In this document: piece after piece, positions 10,930 through 23,885 of the stretch
Position numbering within the stretch: the stretch's first letter is position 1
How the letters are laid out: each line of letters opens with the position of its first letter
Made by a program: the position numbers and the translations under genes
NCBI GenBank assembly: GCA_021018815.1
Contig: JAITYX010000143.1
Location: 1 to 64,000 of the forward strand
Source of the DNA: Talinum fruticosum
Taxonomy: Eukaryota > Streptophyta > Magnoliopsida > Caryophyllales > Talinaceae
Length of the DNA stretch: 64,000 nt
Reading direction: 5' to 3'
Notes under the pieces: generated by a model
Seen by the model: the letters and a program-made list of their open reading frames with translations, nothing else
Told to the model about the DNA's origin: nothing
Database searches by the model: none

Positions 10930-13900
10930 ATGCAGACAAAGAAAAGAGTTTCTTCCAGAAATTCTGCTCGAGAGCAGGCTAATCAAAGAGTATCGAGGTC
11001 CCAGAAGAAGGCATCTGAAAATGTTCAAGTTGTGCAGAAGAAAGCAGCAGGCTTTATCACTTCGTCCGTCAGAAAGTCAACAGCTGGTAAGAAAGCACCT
11101 TTGCTGATTATTGCACAATTCTCAGTTGCATTATCAACTACTTGGGTTAGATGTGATTTATGCAACCAGAATCTGCTGCATTTGATACATGGAATGTATT
11201 CTTGGCTATGGAGATATTAATATGTTGCTGTGGAATGTTTATACAAGTTAATGTAATTCCCGAGTCTCCGTGACTTGATATTGGATTTAATTTACTGGTT
11301 CAACCTCATAGAATATCAGTTTGGTGTTGAACTGAGAAAACTTTGATGGACTCCTACTGCTAGGTATGCATTACTAGTCGTAAAAGCCTGTATCTTTACT
11401 TAAGTAGGATGCTGATTGAGGGATAGTTCTCCTCAATTAAGAATTCACCATTGTTGAATTTCTGTGTGTTTACTTGGCATAATTGTCCTTTGTGCCATGT
11501 ATGGACTTTATTGCAGATTTGATCAATGGTTTCATGGTTTTAAAGCTAAACTGGATCAAATTTATGGAATTTTGTTTGGTCATTAGATTTTTGTGTAAAA
11601 GAAGATGAACTTATGATGTGCTTTGAAATTTGTCTTTCGCATCATCCAAATTTTGTGACTTGTATTTAAATATGTACTTTTGGATCGTCAAAGTTATCTC
11701 GCCAAATACTCGATACTGTATTTACCCTAGAATCTCATGATGGCAACCTGGTCGCCATCCCTGTCATTGTCCTTGTTGTCTGTGTCCAAGATTCAGACAG
11801 ATTCCCGGAGTCAGAAATTTTCAATTTAAAAATGTCAGACATCCAGGTATAAACGTTGTGTCTGACATTTGTACCCAAGTCTGAGTAGCACAAGCATTGA
11901 CCAGAAAAGGAGTTTTTTTTTTGGGGAGGGGGAGGAAATGCTAGTGACCAAAATGATAATATACTATGTACTGAGGGAAAAAGGCTCTCCTTATACAACC
12001 TTTCTGCACATTTCTACCTAGACTCCAGAACCACTAAGTTGCTATGAAGTGGAAGTGGAGAAGCAGAGTTAAATTTGTCAAATTGATTTCTGCGTAGTTA
12101 GGAAAAGTAATATTTTGGTAGCTTCATGAACTAAAGAGGTTAAGTGTGTGGAGAGTGAAAACAAGTTAGAGAGTATATACTGTGGTTTCATTAGGCAGTG
12201 TAGTTATGTACTAACTATAATTGCTACTGAATATATATCCATCTAACTATATTAACTGTAACTAAATTTGCATCTAACTCATGGAGGGAAATCATTAAAC
12301 GATGACATTCTTGCTGATGTCAGATAATTGAAGATTGGATGCAGAGGTTTAGTTGCATACCTGGAAGTTGCTGTTTGCTAGAATAAGAGCTCCTTATACA
12401 ATGACTTCTCTAGGCCTTCATAGGTGGCATTCATAATAGGCCTTTTGTCGCCATTGTATCTTTCACCATGTAGTTTGGCCATCTATCTTGGTTCTGAAAA
12501 GTGAAAACTGAAAGGTGCATACAGAGGCATGCCTTGATATGGTTGCAAGCTTGCAATATTACCTTGGTTTCTGATTGAATTGGAATTGCAATATACTCCA
12601 TAAAATTCACCAGGTCACTTTGTATCAGGTCTAGTTAAATCTCAGATCATGTGAAAGTGTGTTGATAGCTTATTTGGGTTGTATTGGGTACTGCTGAATC
12701 ATGTCAGATTTAGTATTGAATATGGATATGGAAATCTTGGATCATATTGCTTTTGATGAGTTCATTATGGCTAAGGTACAAGTGAAGGTACATTTTGGGA
12801 AGTTGAAGCTGGTTTTCGGTATGTGTTGCATTGTTGTTGTTCATTGTTGTGCACCTAGTATGTTCCGTTGTCATATTTGTTATAGTAAATGAAGGCTAGC
12901 GCACATGTTGAATATGGCACAGAACCTTCTATGCACAGTTTTCCATTCTTGGTATCTAATTTATATGATGGGAATTGTCTATCTTTTCTAAAGAAAATAG
13001 TTTGGAGGATGCATTTATGCTTTTTTCCAAAAAAAAAATAAAATCCTGTATTTGTTTTTCACATTCATCTGGTGGAGTTTTAAGATGGGTGTGCTAGGTT
13101 AGCTTGTATTTGTTGCTGATGTTTCCTCATTTTGAGCTTTGCTTATATGTCAAAGGTTTTTTTTTATTGGTTCCTGTGGTATAGGTAAATCAAATTTTTT
13201 TTTGGTGGGTAAATCAAAGGGTTTGAGCCAGAAAGTCATACTTCCGTCCTGGAGACAGCTTTGAGTTCACATTTTTACCTTCAATGTATATGGAGTTCTA
13301 TTTCACCATTGCTAGATAGGCCATATTTGTGTTTCTATTATCATACCCATTACTAAAGTTGAAATATGCATCCTATTTCTGTGCATCTAATTCTGGTGTA
13401 CCAGTAAATTTACATCTTAAAACGCTTGAGATAGCTCATAATATATCTTTGCTCATGCAAATTCAGGCAGGACCCTAGCTAACAAAGATGGTGATTCTGC
13501 TACAACAAACTTGAACGATAGGTACAACTTGTTGCAAGATGAGGCTTCTAATTTGTCTTTGGTGTCTGATGAAATTAGTAGTGCTTCAACGGTTCTCAAG
13601 GTAATTATTGCCTTTTTTATGCTTAATCTATTTATTCTAATGTCTAATACAGGATACTTTGTTGTCTTTTGGGTCAACTTCAGACAATATTTCTTTATGT
13701 ATATAAGGTAGCTTTGTGACTTTCAATTCAGTACCACCTAGCTTGGATAGCTATGATTGAAAAAGAAAAGGGAAAACAAGCATTTTTTTCCTTTTCTTTT
13801 TGTTTTGGGGGGCAGAGAGTGTGTACGTTTGCCAAGCAAAGAAGCAGTTGTCTATTATCTTAAAGATTTACTTTGCCGTTTCTAGAAGGAAGTTTGGCTG

Positions 13901-16471
13901 AAAGTTGCTTCACACTTCGCATTGTTATTTCCTTGTTGACTTTCTAATTATTTACGTCGAAATTGCTCTTAATAATATTTTTTTGAAACAATGCTCTTCA
14001 TAATTACTACCATAAAAAATCTTTTTACTTTGAAGGTTAATGTTGTCAGTTGTACAAGTCTCTTCTAGTAATAGAATTGGACAGTCAAAATGGAACTAGT
14101 TGAAACATGAAAATGGACAAGCATAATGGGATGGAGTTACGTGCTGGACTTATTGGAACTGTTTCTATTTGTTATGTGTGTTGAAATATCCTGAGCTGTA
14201 TCAGAAAATATTCATTAGATGTGATGAGGTGTTACGTGTAGGACTTCCTGAATTTATGGAGTGGAAGGTTCTCTGTCTGTGGTTCCATATAGTTGCACAA
14301 TAGACCAAGTAATGCTTTTATTATGTGAAAGGAACTGGGAGCACAGGTCTGCTAAGAGATGGTTGATTATGTAGACTGGGCCATAAAAAGGGGAAGGGGG
14401 GTTCTAAGAGTTGTCATCTAGAATATGAAGTTTCTTTATACAATTCTCTGATTTCCATATTTTAACTTAAGGCATAAAGGTCTATTTGTTGATTCACCTA
14501 ATATTGTTCACATCTTATAGGAACGTAATGAGGGAACGGCTCATTGTGACTCGGGGACTATTTTTTCACCATCGTTTCACTTGTCCAAAAGTATTGAAGA
14601 AGATTATGCAAACACAGGTGAGTGATAATCCAAATATATGACAATGTTCATATAAGTGTATAGCAGGAAACTCATTTCTATTGTTTAAAAACTTAGAAGT
14701 CTGATTGTGTTTACAGTTTTATGATTGAAGAGACAATGTAGGTCCATGTAGTCGAGAACTCTTAAGTGTGAAATTTTTGATAGAATAGCTGGAAAGCTAC
14801 TGTGTTGGCTCTTGACCATGTGGTGAAAAGCTTCAGATGAATTATCTTGATTGATTAATATAACCTGCCCAAGGGAATCGTTAAATTTTAAAGATATGAT
14901 GTGACAGTGATTCAATTAAATGTCATAGACTTGTCTGATAATGTAGATACACAAGAAGCTTGCCTTTCTTCTGAAGTCTCAGCCATATATCTTGCCATGA
15001 AAAACTCGAAGCTGGAGTGCTTAGATGAGCATGGACAAGACACTATTATGGTTGATGCGTCCATTGAGGAGGAGGAATATGAGGAATTTGATGACTTCGA
15101 TCCATACTACTTCATAAAAAACTTGCCTGAATTAGCGTCTGTTGTCCCGACATTTCGGCCTATGTTGCTGCCTAAACAGACACGGAGATGCCCTCGAACT
15201 ACTCTTGTCTTGGACTTGGATGGTATGTATGTGCAATGATATAATAATCAAAGTTTTTGGCATAATGTGGTTCAGTAACTTTCCTGACATCTCTGTGAGC
15301 ATTTTGGCATCCATTTTCTCAAAATTCTTATTCACAGCCTTACAGATTTTCTTTATCTTGAATGACAGAGACTCTAGTCCACTCCAGTCTCGAACCTTGC
15401 GTTGATTCAGACTTTACTTTCACTGTGAACTTCAACCAGCAAAACCATACAGTTTATGTCCGCTGTCGACCCCACCTTCAAGATTTCATGGAAAGGGTTG
15501 CCAGTCTTTTTGAGATTATCATTTTTACTGCTAGCCAAAGTATTTATGCCGAGCAGCTGCTTAATGTTTTGGATCCAAAGAGGAGGATATTCCGCCATCG
15601 GGTTTATCGTGAATCATGTGTTTATGTGGATGGTAACTACTTGAAAGATTTGTCAGTTCTTGGCCGTGATCTGTCACGTGTTATTATAATTGACAACTCT
15701 CCCCAGGTACTCATTCTAAATCATCTTAAATTATACTCCCTCCGTCCCAATTTGATCTTCCTAAGTGCAAAAACCACAGTTTTTAAAGAGGATAAATATA
15801 ATCCAATAGGATGTTAGTTTAGTATAAACGATGCAAAATTAATTTGTTAACCATGTATTTAATGACTATTTGGGAAGATAATTTTGGAACAAAAAAAGTC
15901 GTCAAAGAGGAAGATAAAAATTTGACAGAGGGAGTAACTCATTGATATGATTATCTTTCCTTGTTTACCTCATTTTTTGTTCTGATGAGGTTTCTCCTAC
16001 ATTAACACAAAGTTGAGTTCCTATGCAAACACTCGGGGTTCAAACTTAGAGTGCCATGCTACCATTCGAGGGAGTGTCAGAAAAGCCCAGTCCAGCAATT
16101 CCACAACCCCCCCACCACCACCACAAAAAAACGAAATAAATAAATTTGGAGGGCCCCATCAGAATCTGGATCTGCACAGCCCCCTCCCCCTCCCTGAAAA
16201 TTAAAGCTGCTGTAATTGCCTGCATTCCAATCGACTCGATGTTCTCTCACAGGCATTTGGATTTCAAGTCGACAACGGAATTCCTATTGAGAGTTGGTTT
16301 GATGACCGTTCAGACCAAGAGTTGTTGCATTTACTTCCATTTCTGGAGAGCTTGGTGGGAGTAGAAGATGTTAGGCCACTGATTGCCCAGAAGTTCAATC
16401 TGAGGGAGAGAATAGCTGCGGCTGCTTATCCTCCTTCGAGTTCAGACAGAGGAGACCCTTTTGATAGGTAA
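10930..16471 (+). CDS. SSP4: SCP1-like small CTD phosphatase (SSP4 type)
   Basis: Predicted to dephosphorylate phospho-serines of the RNA polymerase II C-terminal domain in the nucleus, as plant SSP4/SSP4b/SSP5 proteins do. Coding exons are 10930-11086, 13467-13600, 14521-14617, 14947-15222, 15369-15706 and 16253-16471. All have GT..AG borders and the phases join cleanly to 406 aa with no stop or frameshift. Residues 1-200 are a basic, Ser-rich then acidic N-terminal region (EEEEYEEFDDFDPYYF just before the domain). The FCP1/NLI domain starts with LDLDETLVHSSLEPC, where D219 (nucleophile) and D221 form the DxDxT site. It continues through VRCRPHLQDFMERV and IIFTASQSIYAEQLLNVLDP to VIIIDNSPQAFGFQVDNGIPI near 328-345. 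The ATG at 10930 is the first in the exon after the UTR intron. Length is slightly below the roughly 450 aa of Arabidopsis SSP4. Intact and probably functional. Confidence 0.93.
15736..15934. mobile_element. Stowaway-type MITE (199 bp) in a phosphatase intron
   Basis: The element starts CTCCCTCCGTCCCA and ends GACAGAGGGAG. The two ends are imperfect inverted repeats over about 27 bp (both arms include ATCTTCCT when aligned). It is flanked on each side by TA (15734-15735 and 15935-15936), the Stowaway/Tc1-mariner target duplication. It has no coding capacity. It lies in the intron between coding exons 5 and 6, about 30 bp after the donor at 15707, and does not disturb either splice site. Confidence 0.88.
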
Positions 16472-16780
16472 CAACTGTGCACCCCCGTGCGTGGTTCTGC
16501 TGTGTGGAGATTCTGCATGAATTGACCGACGTTCTCTTGTTCAATAGAGAAGTTTGACTTTGCCAAAATGTGGTTAGTGTAATCAGGTAGATGGAGAAAC
16601 AAAACCCCAACAATTTACTCAAAAATTGTGATCTCTTATCAACATTTGTAACTTCTGGCTCTCCTGAGCCAACTTTCAGGCTCTCTTTAGATTATATAGT
16701 TTACCTTTAAACTTAAATGTCTCTGCAACCGTACCTCGTCCTACCTTTTTTCTATAAATGCATATGCTCTTAAGCAGTTG

Positions 16781-16786
16781 AATAAA
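16781..16786 (+). terminator. Candidate polyadenylation signal AATAAA of the phosphatase gene
   Basis: A perfect AATAAA lies 310 bp downstream of the TAA at 16469-16471, a normal plant 3' UTR length. The actual cleavage site is not visible. Confidence 0.4.
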
Positions 16787-17279
16787 TGTGAGCTATTCCA
16801 TCCAATTTCTGAGAATGACAGATTCTATTGCAGTACCCCAGGCTCCGCTGAAGTGGGACTCACACTGGCTTTCGGTGTTATCGTTGGTACATATTTTTAT
16901 TGCATTAAGGGCCCATGGTCGTGGAACGCAACTTGTTTTTTCGACAGTTGAAGTGTTTTTTTGCTCATATGATACATAAAGCTAACACAATAGATTAGAA
17001 CCCGGTTGGGGAGGACAGGCCGGAGTTGAGCTCAAGAGATTCACACCTAATGTATTGGTATTTTCAGTTACAGTTATCAGAAGCTTTTTCTGATGAAGTA
17101 TATTGCAGGCTTCTATCCCTGTTTTTTATGCTTTCAATTTTGATGGTTATGACAAGTTTTTTTTTTTTTTTCTTTCCTTACGATTTGGGTTATCATCATC
17201 ACAAGACTTTTGCATTTGAAGTTTCTCGGGGAAGTTCAAAGCACAATAATAAATGTCCTGAGCAGTAATAAATCATCCA

Positions 17280-19430
17280 TATTTTTCGAAATATTTGTAT
17301 AATTTCTATCGTTTTCTCAATATTTTTTTAAAAAAAGTCTTGTATTTGGGATATCTTTAGAATTTCTGACACCCATACCCATTTGAGCCCCATATTAGTT
17401 ATGGACGGTTGATCTACCATATTTTTGAAAAAAAAAACATTTGTAGACACCATTTTAAATTAATAAACTTTAAAATAATATTAATATTTATTTCAACTAA
17501 ATTTATTTAATACAATAGTTTGGAAAAATTATCATTTATGTGCATTTCATACCAATTAACCAACATAGAATGACATCATAGTAATTCAAAACACCAATTC
17601 AATGGTTTGCTTTAAAATCACAAAGTAGATGAGCAAAGAGGCTTAATTAGCTTAACATGATTGGTAACTCATTTTATTTGAGATATTAATTTTTTGGACC
17701 ATAATACATTGGGGTCCATTACCATCACACAAGAATTATGCCTATTTAAATCTCTTTATAATGACAATAACTTTTTCCTAATTTTTTAACTACTAATATT
17801 CGAAAAACTAACTCATGAATTGAAAAGAGGGTTAAAGTAAACTATTATAAATACTAAATTGGAATCGAGAAAACTATACATATTTTCTGATGCTCGGAAA
17901 ATTAATCTTATTCATCAAGGGTAGTAAAGTGTAGAATTAACCTCAAGGGCTGAATTGGGATTGAAAACATTATCTTCAATAGACATATCTTTTGTTCAGA
18001 GAAATCATATCTCACATCGGATAGAAAATGGAAGCCCATGCCTATCTTATCCTTATCTTAAGCCCATGACCATAAATCTAGTCTTTATGTGAGATGGTGA
18101 ATTATTTTAATCAAGTGATTATGGAGCCAAGGATAATGTAATTAAGTGGATGATTAGTTTCTTAATTACTTTTTCACTTGTGTGAGTTCACAGCCACAAC
18201 CCCAAATTAAGTAGCTTATCCATTTGGATATTTTTCCTGCTTCAAATGATGTCATGTATCACCTTGGTCGGACCATAAAAATTGCACATGAATTAATAAG
18301 TGGTTATCCGTAACCTTGATGTAAATGACTTGTAAATAATAATCATGACACCTAGCAAAACACTTGAATACGATACGATCACTAATGATATGAGGTTAAC
18401 CCGATCGAAAGTGATCTTGAATTGAAAATGTTTGGTTTATGTTATGGTGTTATTGTGATAGGTTTATTGCAGTGATTAACAAAAAATGATTGTACTTATC
18501 TATGTTATTATCGGACAATTTGAATCAACTTGAGTAATTTAATATTTATTTTGTTTAATCCTAGATTCGAATTTTATAAATAAAGATACAAGTATATTTA
18601 AGAGGGGAGCGTAAGCCTTATTTTGTAATTTGTATATTTGAGAAGATTTATTATACACCGAAAGTATATATTTTTAGGGTTAAACGAAAGGAAAAATACG
18701 AAGATTTTGTGAAACAAATATAATAACGTATCGCTGGAGAATATATTCGAAAGTAAAGTGCATCAAAAATGACAGTTAAGCCCTTACACAAACTGGTGGA
18801 TCAGATTAATGTCAATGCTGAATCAAAGTATTTAAGTAAGCAGTCCATTTTAACGAGGAAGATATTTTTAGACCATCAAGCATCTCATCACTCATCACCT
18901 GCCACATGGTTTGCTTCAGGAAATCTCTACTCTCCACCACACGATGACAGAGACAAAATTTCCTCACTCTTAAAACTTTTTCTTTTGTCGGGAAAATATT
19001 TTTCCTGATTTATTAAATCTGACAAAATGACCTATGATTCGAAGTTTCAAGCAAATAAATTGAATTCATGACTTATCTAATACATTAAACAATTAACCTA
19101 ATATTAATTTAAAGCTCAATTAATAGAAGCGAATAGAATATTTTCATCTAATTTTATTCTTTTTTAAGAGACAAATTTATTAGATTAAATATCAATCTGT
19201 CATAAATAAATTAAAATTTAAAAATAATATTATTTAAAATTTAAAAAAAAATAACGTCTTAATTTTTAAGTCTATGACTTCATACTTTAATTAATTTCCA
19301 AAAGAAAAAACAAATAAAATCAAATTAGATTCCATCAGCTCGTGACCCACCATTCGATCACACGCAAAATGATTTCTTAACCGTCGATCACGCGAATGTA
19401 ATAGATCCATCTAGCTTTTTCCACACCCCA
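17280..19430. other. AT-rich intergenic region
   Basis: No gene is recognisable. At about 18008 an ATCTCACATCGGATAG string resembles the CCCACATCGG motif found near ends of some plant LTRs, but no paired copy or LTR boundary was found. The remainder is low-complexity AT-rich sequence leading to the promoter of the next gene. Confidence 0.5.
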
Positions 19431-19433
19431 AGA

Positions 19434-19440
19434 ATATATA
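19434..19440 (+). promoter_or_regulatory. TATA box of the SRPP-like gene
   Basis: ATATATA is followed by a C-rich stretch and lies about 205 bp upstream of the ATG at 19644. The leader between them contains a (TC)n tract at 19613-19637 followed directly by TGAGCAG/ATG. It could be read either as a plain leader or as a polypyrimidine tract plus acceptor of a 5' UTR intron. Confidence 0.45.
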
Positions 19441-19643
19441 CCCCCAAATCAATACGAAGATTCCTCTGCCTTTGGCTACCGATTTCATCACTCCCACATT
19501 CAAGAAATTTCTGCCCATCTAGCCAAATCAAGGTCCAATCTCTCTCCTCTCTTTTCTGGGTTTAGGTTGATTTGGGTTTTAGGGATTTGGTTGATTTTCT
19601 GTGTGTTTGTTTTCTCTCTCTCTCTCTCTCTCTCTCTGAGCAG

Positions 19644-21010
19644 ATGGAGAACGGTGACGAGACGAAGAGAACCCAGCAACAACCAGAATTGAAGCATCTG
19701 GGGTTCGTAAGATCAGCTGCGATCAACACAATCATGTGCTTATCGAGCCTCTATCATTACGCTAAGCAGAATTCCGGGCAGTTGAAATCCGCTGTTTCCT
19801 CCGTTGAAGGTGCAGTCACTACTGTGGTCACTCCTGTATATGATAAATTCAAGAACGTCCCTGATCAACTCCTTGTTTTTCTTGATCAGAAGGTAATAAT
19901 TTTTTGCTCTTTTTTCATTCTTTAGATCATTTTATATCGGTGATATCCTTCGAAATTTTGTCCTTAGGTGCAGACTTTCTTGTCCTAGTGAATTTCCCCA
20001 CAAAAATTTTTCATTACTTTTGTATTTGTGTGTTTGATTTGATTTATGCCTTTTGGTCTTTGTTATTTCCATTACTTGTTTGGTTTGAGCGTGAGAGATT
20101 AGAAGAGAGAACTGGAGGCTCTGTTCCCAAATTTGGTCAAATTGCAATGAACGTGGTTTTACGTTGTTTTGTGTAAAGAAAAGCTCGATAGGTTTTGATT
20201 GCTGAGCTCAATAATTGATGAATTGTGAGTTTCAGGTGTTAAACCACATTGAACTTGAGATTGGTATATTTTTTTAGTTAGGGTGGGGTTTGTTCGAGAT
20301 ATAGTAGCTTTATCTCTGAATTAGAGAGAGATATTAATGTCTTGAAATTATGCAACCATGAAAATTGTAGCTCAGATGGAATTCATCATAAGTTTCTTTA
20401 GCCTGCCTTACTAGGCATTATCCCGATGAGCGTTGGGCATGGTTTTTGATTTCCAGATCCGAAACTTCAATGTTCACCAATTTGCGTCGTGGATTTTCAA
20501 ATCGCATGGATATATGCTGATTCTTGAGCATTGTTCTGCTTCCATTTCTGTCAATACAGGTAGACGTGGCTGAGAAAAATTCGATGAGCATGCGCCACCA
20601 TTGGCCAAACAGGTAGCCAGCCGAGTCCATGGTATGATAGAGGCAGCAGCCCAAAAGGCGAAAGAGCTGGTCCACGAGGCTCAGGAAGGCGGCCCATATG
20701 CAGCAGCCCGGTATGCAGCCAAGGAGTCCAAGGACTTAGTCCTTGATCAATCGGTCAAAGTCTGGTGCAAGCTCGACGAGCTCCCTCCTTTCCATGTGGT
20801 AGCCGAGTTGACGGTTCCAACTGCTGCCCACTTGTCAGAGAAATACAACAAGCTGATCGGTGATCTCCGGGGAAGTACTCAGTTTTCAGCTTCGTCCCGC
20901 TGATCCCGAGCGAGGAGATTGCCAAGGCAGTGAAGCAGTACAAGGGTGCAAATGAGCAGGAGGATGTAAATGTGGCAAATCCACCACCTGAAGAAGCTGA
21001 ATCACAATGA
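19644..21010 (+). CDS. SRPP: REF/SRPP-like stress-related protein (two apparent frameshifts)
   Basis: Member of the rubber elongation factor / small rubber particle protein family. In non-rubber plants these are lipid-droplet-associated proteins tied to stress tolerance and growth. Exon 1 (19644-19892) encodes LKHLGFVRSAAIN, SSLYHYAKQNSGQLK and VEGAVTTVVTPVYDKFKNVP, the family signature. After a phase-0 intron (19893-20559), exon 2 (20560-21010) carries PPLAKQVASR, PPFHVVAELTVPTAAHLSEKY and, after the second break, FSFVPLIPSEEIAKAVKQYK. The expected total is about 233 aa, normal for Arabidopsis SRP1-3. Two single bases appear to be missing: one at the A run 20575-20579 and one at the G run 20869-20872. 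Each shifts the frame, while conserved sequence continues on both sides. No other lesion is present, so sequence error is more likely than pseudogenisation. Stop is TGA 21008-21010. Confidence 0.88.
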
Positions 21011-21232
21011 GTGGGTCTGGTGCTTAGTGCGGTCTGTGTGATCTGTTTGTGGTTGATTTAGGCCGGAGTCGAGAAAAATGCTGTGGTTGTGATTTGTAGT
21101 ATCGTCCGTATTTGATGTCAAGTGCTGTGGTTAGAAAATGTGTACATGAAGTATTAGAGATGTATCTGCACTTAGTCGAATCCTTGTTTCATTTTTATAT
21201 TTTAGTATCAGAAACTTTCCTCCTTTGAAGGA

Positions 21233-21290
21233 CTCTCTCTCTCTCTCTCTCCCCCGTCCCCCTCCTCTCGCTCGGCCCCTCCCTCCCTCG
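21233..21290. repeat. (CT)n / C-rich low-complexity tract
   Basis: Pure CT dinucleotides at about 21233-21251 are followed by C/T-rich sequence downstream of the SRPP-like gene. Confidence 0.7.
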
Positions 21291-21399
21291 ATGAAGGTAG
21301 CCTACAACCAAGAGACATTATTGGATGGAAAGTTTCCTCCTTAACTAACTGTTTTTTAGAAAAAATTAAAGAGAAACGAAATTTTATTATATTACTAAG

Positions 21400-21750
21400 G
21401 GTATGTTCGGTAAAATTAGATGTTTTAATAGTAATTTATGTTTTTTAGTAGTTGTTAGCTGTTTTATTAGCAATTAGTTTTTATTAACTAGTAGTTAGTG
21501 GTTAGATGTTTAAGTAGTGATTTAAGATAAGTGCGTTTGTTAATAGTAGTTATTGAAGTAGTAGATTTGTATAAAATGATTTAAAAATACATAATTAATA
21601 AAATCTTTTAGAAAATAAAAAGCAGAATTTTGAAAATATATATGTAACCACTAAGTTGTATTTTTGAAAATGTTACTTTGATTAGTTTTTTGAAAACACT
21701 ACCTAAAACTTTAATCACTATGTCAAATACTACTTTACCAAACAGTTATT
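21400..21750. mobile_element. Possible MITE with TGTTCGGTAAA-type ends
   Basis: The left end reads GGGTATGTTCGGTAAA and the right end TTTACCAAACAGTTATT. These are inverted relative to each other over about 11 bp (TGTTYGGTAAA). The interior is AT-rich and repetitive (TAGTAGTTAGT-like), as in hAT-type MITEs. No clear 8-bp target duplication was found, so boundaries and class are uncertain. Confidence 0.38.
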
Positions 21751-23617
21751 AAGTGTTTGTTTGAAATTACATAAAAATTATTATTTATTTTTGTTTATTT
21801 TTATTCACTTTTATTCTTTTATGTTTATTTCTATTTCTATTTTTTTAAATATAATTTTAAACATGCCTTAAATTATATACCGCGAATGATACAATATTGG
21901 ATGGAAAGTTGTTTCGAAATGAATATCATGCTACTAAATGAACAATGGTATATCTCTTAACAGTTAATTTAGTGACCTAGTTTCAAAATAGACCATTGGA
22001 CCGTATTCAAAAAATTCACAGTTTACTATTAAGGATATGGCTGGCAAGTGAAAGATCATCTTTTGAGGAGAAAACCTTATTCAAACAGATAAGCGAATAA
22101 TCAAATTGGAGCTGAGCTTATTGATACCCAGAGTTGTAAATTTTTGTACTTCACTGCTCAGAGAGAGATTGGGCTGACGGCCCACTGTTTGCTCCACATT
22201 TTCCTTTTTGGGCATTTCTGGCCCAATAAATGTTATACATACAGTGTGGGTACGATTAGACCCAGTTAATTTTGATGATATGCACTTTGGAGTGTTGTCA
22301 CTCAATCATCACAAACGCAACTAAGCCGCTGAGCTTATGTAGGCAACCTCCCTCCTCTCCTCCTACATTCAATAAACGGGTCTCTTTTTGTCCCGTCTTC
22401 TATTTCTGTAGACTCGAGACTACTATATTAACATCGATCTAAGGTTGAAGAGAGAAAAACACGTATACGAGACTATTGTAAGCTACTTTTTTCTTTTTTG
22501 GTGTGGCATGATAATTTTTTTGGTTTGTGGAAGAGAAAAATTGAGTAGAAAGGAATGAGGAAGCACAAAAAGAAAAAGGAATAATTGCTTGCCATACTAA
22601 TGGGGTAACAAACTTATTCCTCATTTTTCATTATGCCATGCAATTGAGGCAACATTTTCAACCTCTTCAAGCAAAGATAATTAATTAAATTTCAATTTAA
22701 TCCTCCTCATTGCCCTCATTAACTTGTGTTACTTAGTCACCCTACATAATCCCATTGCCCTAATTATTGAAGCGTCTAAAAGCAAAAGCAAATTTCTTCA
22801 CTATAATTTTTTTAAAAAATTTAAGTTTATTTTTGGAGGGCCTAATAGAGGTTTTGGTCTAAAAGATCATTAGGGAAAATCGGCTGTGATGATTATCCCA
22901 AAGTGTGTGGGGGAAAAGCACTTCCATGGCACCATCATCATAGATTTATGTGGTTATCCTCTTTTATGGGACACCTTTTGATCACCAAAATCCCAATCTT
23001 ATGAGTTCTCTAGCCACTATTATTTACTCTTCATCCAAATTTGTGGAGGAAATATGTCCTAGGTTTATAATTTATAACCGTAACTATTTTTTTAAAGAAA
23101 AATATCGACCTCATCCTAATTAAGTACTGTATATAATTTTTTTGTATTTTGGGCAATAATTCAGTTGCTATCGTATTATAAAGTTAAAATTGTTGTGTAT
23201 TAATGAAATTAGATGAACTTAACGAGTCAACATTGTATAAGGTTTTCTTAAAATTTGCATGATAAAGGAATAAGTTTAGAGTAAAAATAATTTAATAGTA
23301 TGAGAATCCAAGTAAAAAGATGATGTTGGGTTTGAATGAAAACTATGATATATGGGTTTAATAATTTAATCCTTGATTTAGGGAGATAATTGACTGCAGA
23401 ATCAAGTAAGTAATCGTGTTTATTCGCTTCCAGACAGGCTTTACCGTGGTATTATCATTATCCCAACCTACCATTACAGCCTGCCTTTATTTTACTGTGC
23501 AATTTGTGACCAATAATCTCAAGAATGTGCTTCAATTAATATCATTTGTAAATTATGACATTATTCCATATGGACCTTTTTTTGTCTTTAATCCGGTCAT
23601 TAATTTATATCAAGTTA

Positions 23618-23885
23618 CTCCGTTCATGTCAAATATTTGTCGCTTTAAGGTAACAAGGAGTACCAAAGAAACACTAAAATCATGACGAAATTTGTGTTAA
23701 AAGACCAAGTTATCCCAATATTTCATTATAAATGAAGAAAATTAATAAGAAAATGAGATAAATAAAGGAATTGATCATAACAAAATTGGTAAACTAGTCA
23801 GTAATACGTCATTAAAATTATAATGTGACAAGTATTGTAAACGAAAAAATTACTTAAATTGACATCTATTTTAAAATGGAGGGAG
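23618..23885. mobile_element. Degenerate Stowaway-like MITE
   Basis: One end reads CTCCGTTCATGTCAAATATT and continues into TTGTCGCTTTAAGGTAA. The other end, on the complement, reads CTCCCTCCATTTTAAAATAG and continues into TGTCAATTTAAGTAA. The arms align imperfectly as terminal inverted repeats, and both outer borders are TA. The interior is not clearly palindromic. Confidence 0.5.

Noticed and set aside
18000..18040. Possible LTR end (CTCACATCGGATAG)
   Set aside because: No second copy, PBS or PPT in the neighbourhood, so a solo LTR cannot be supported.
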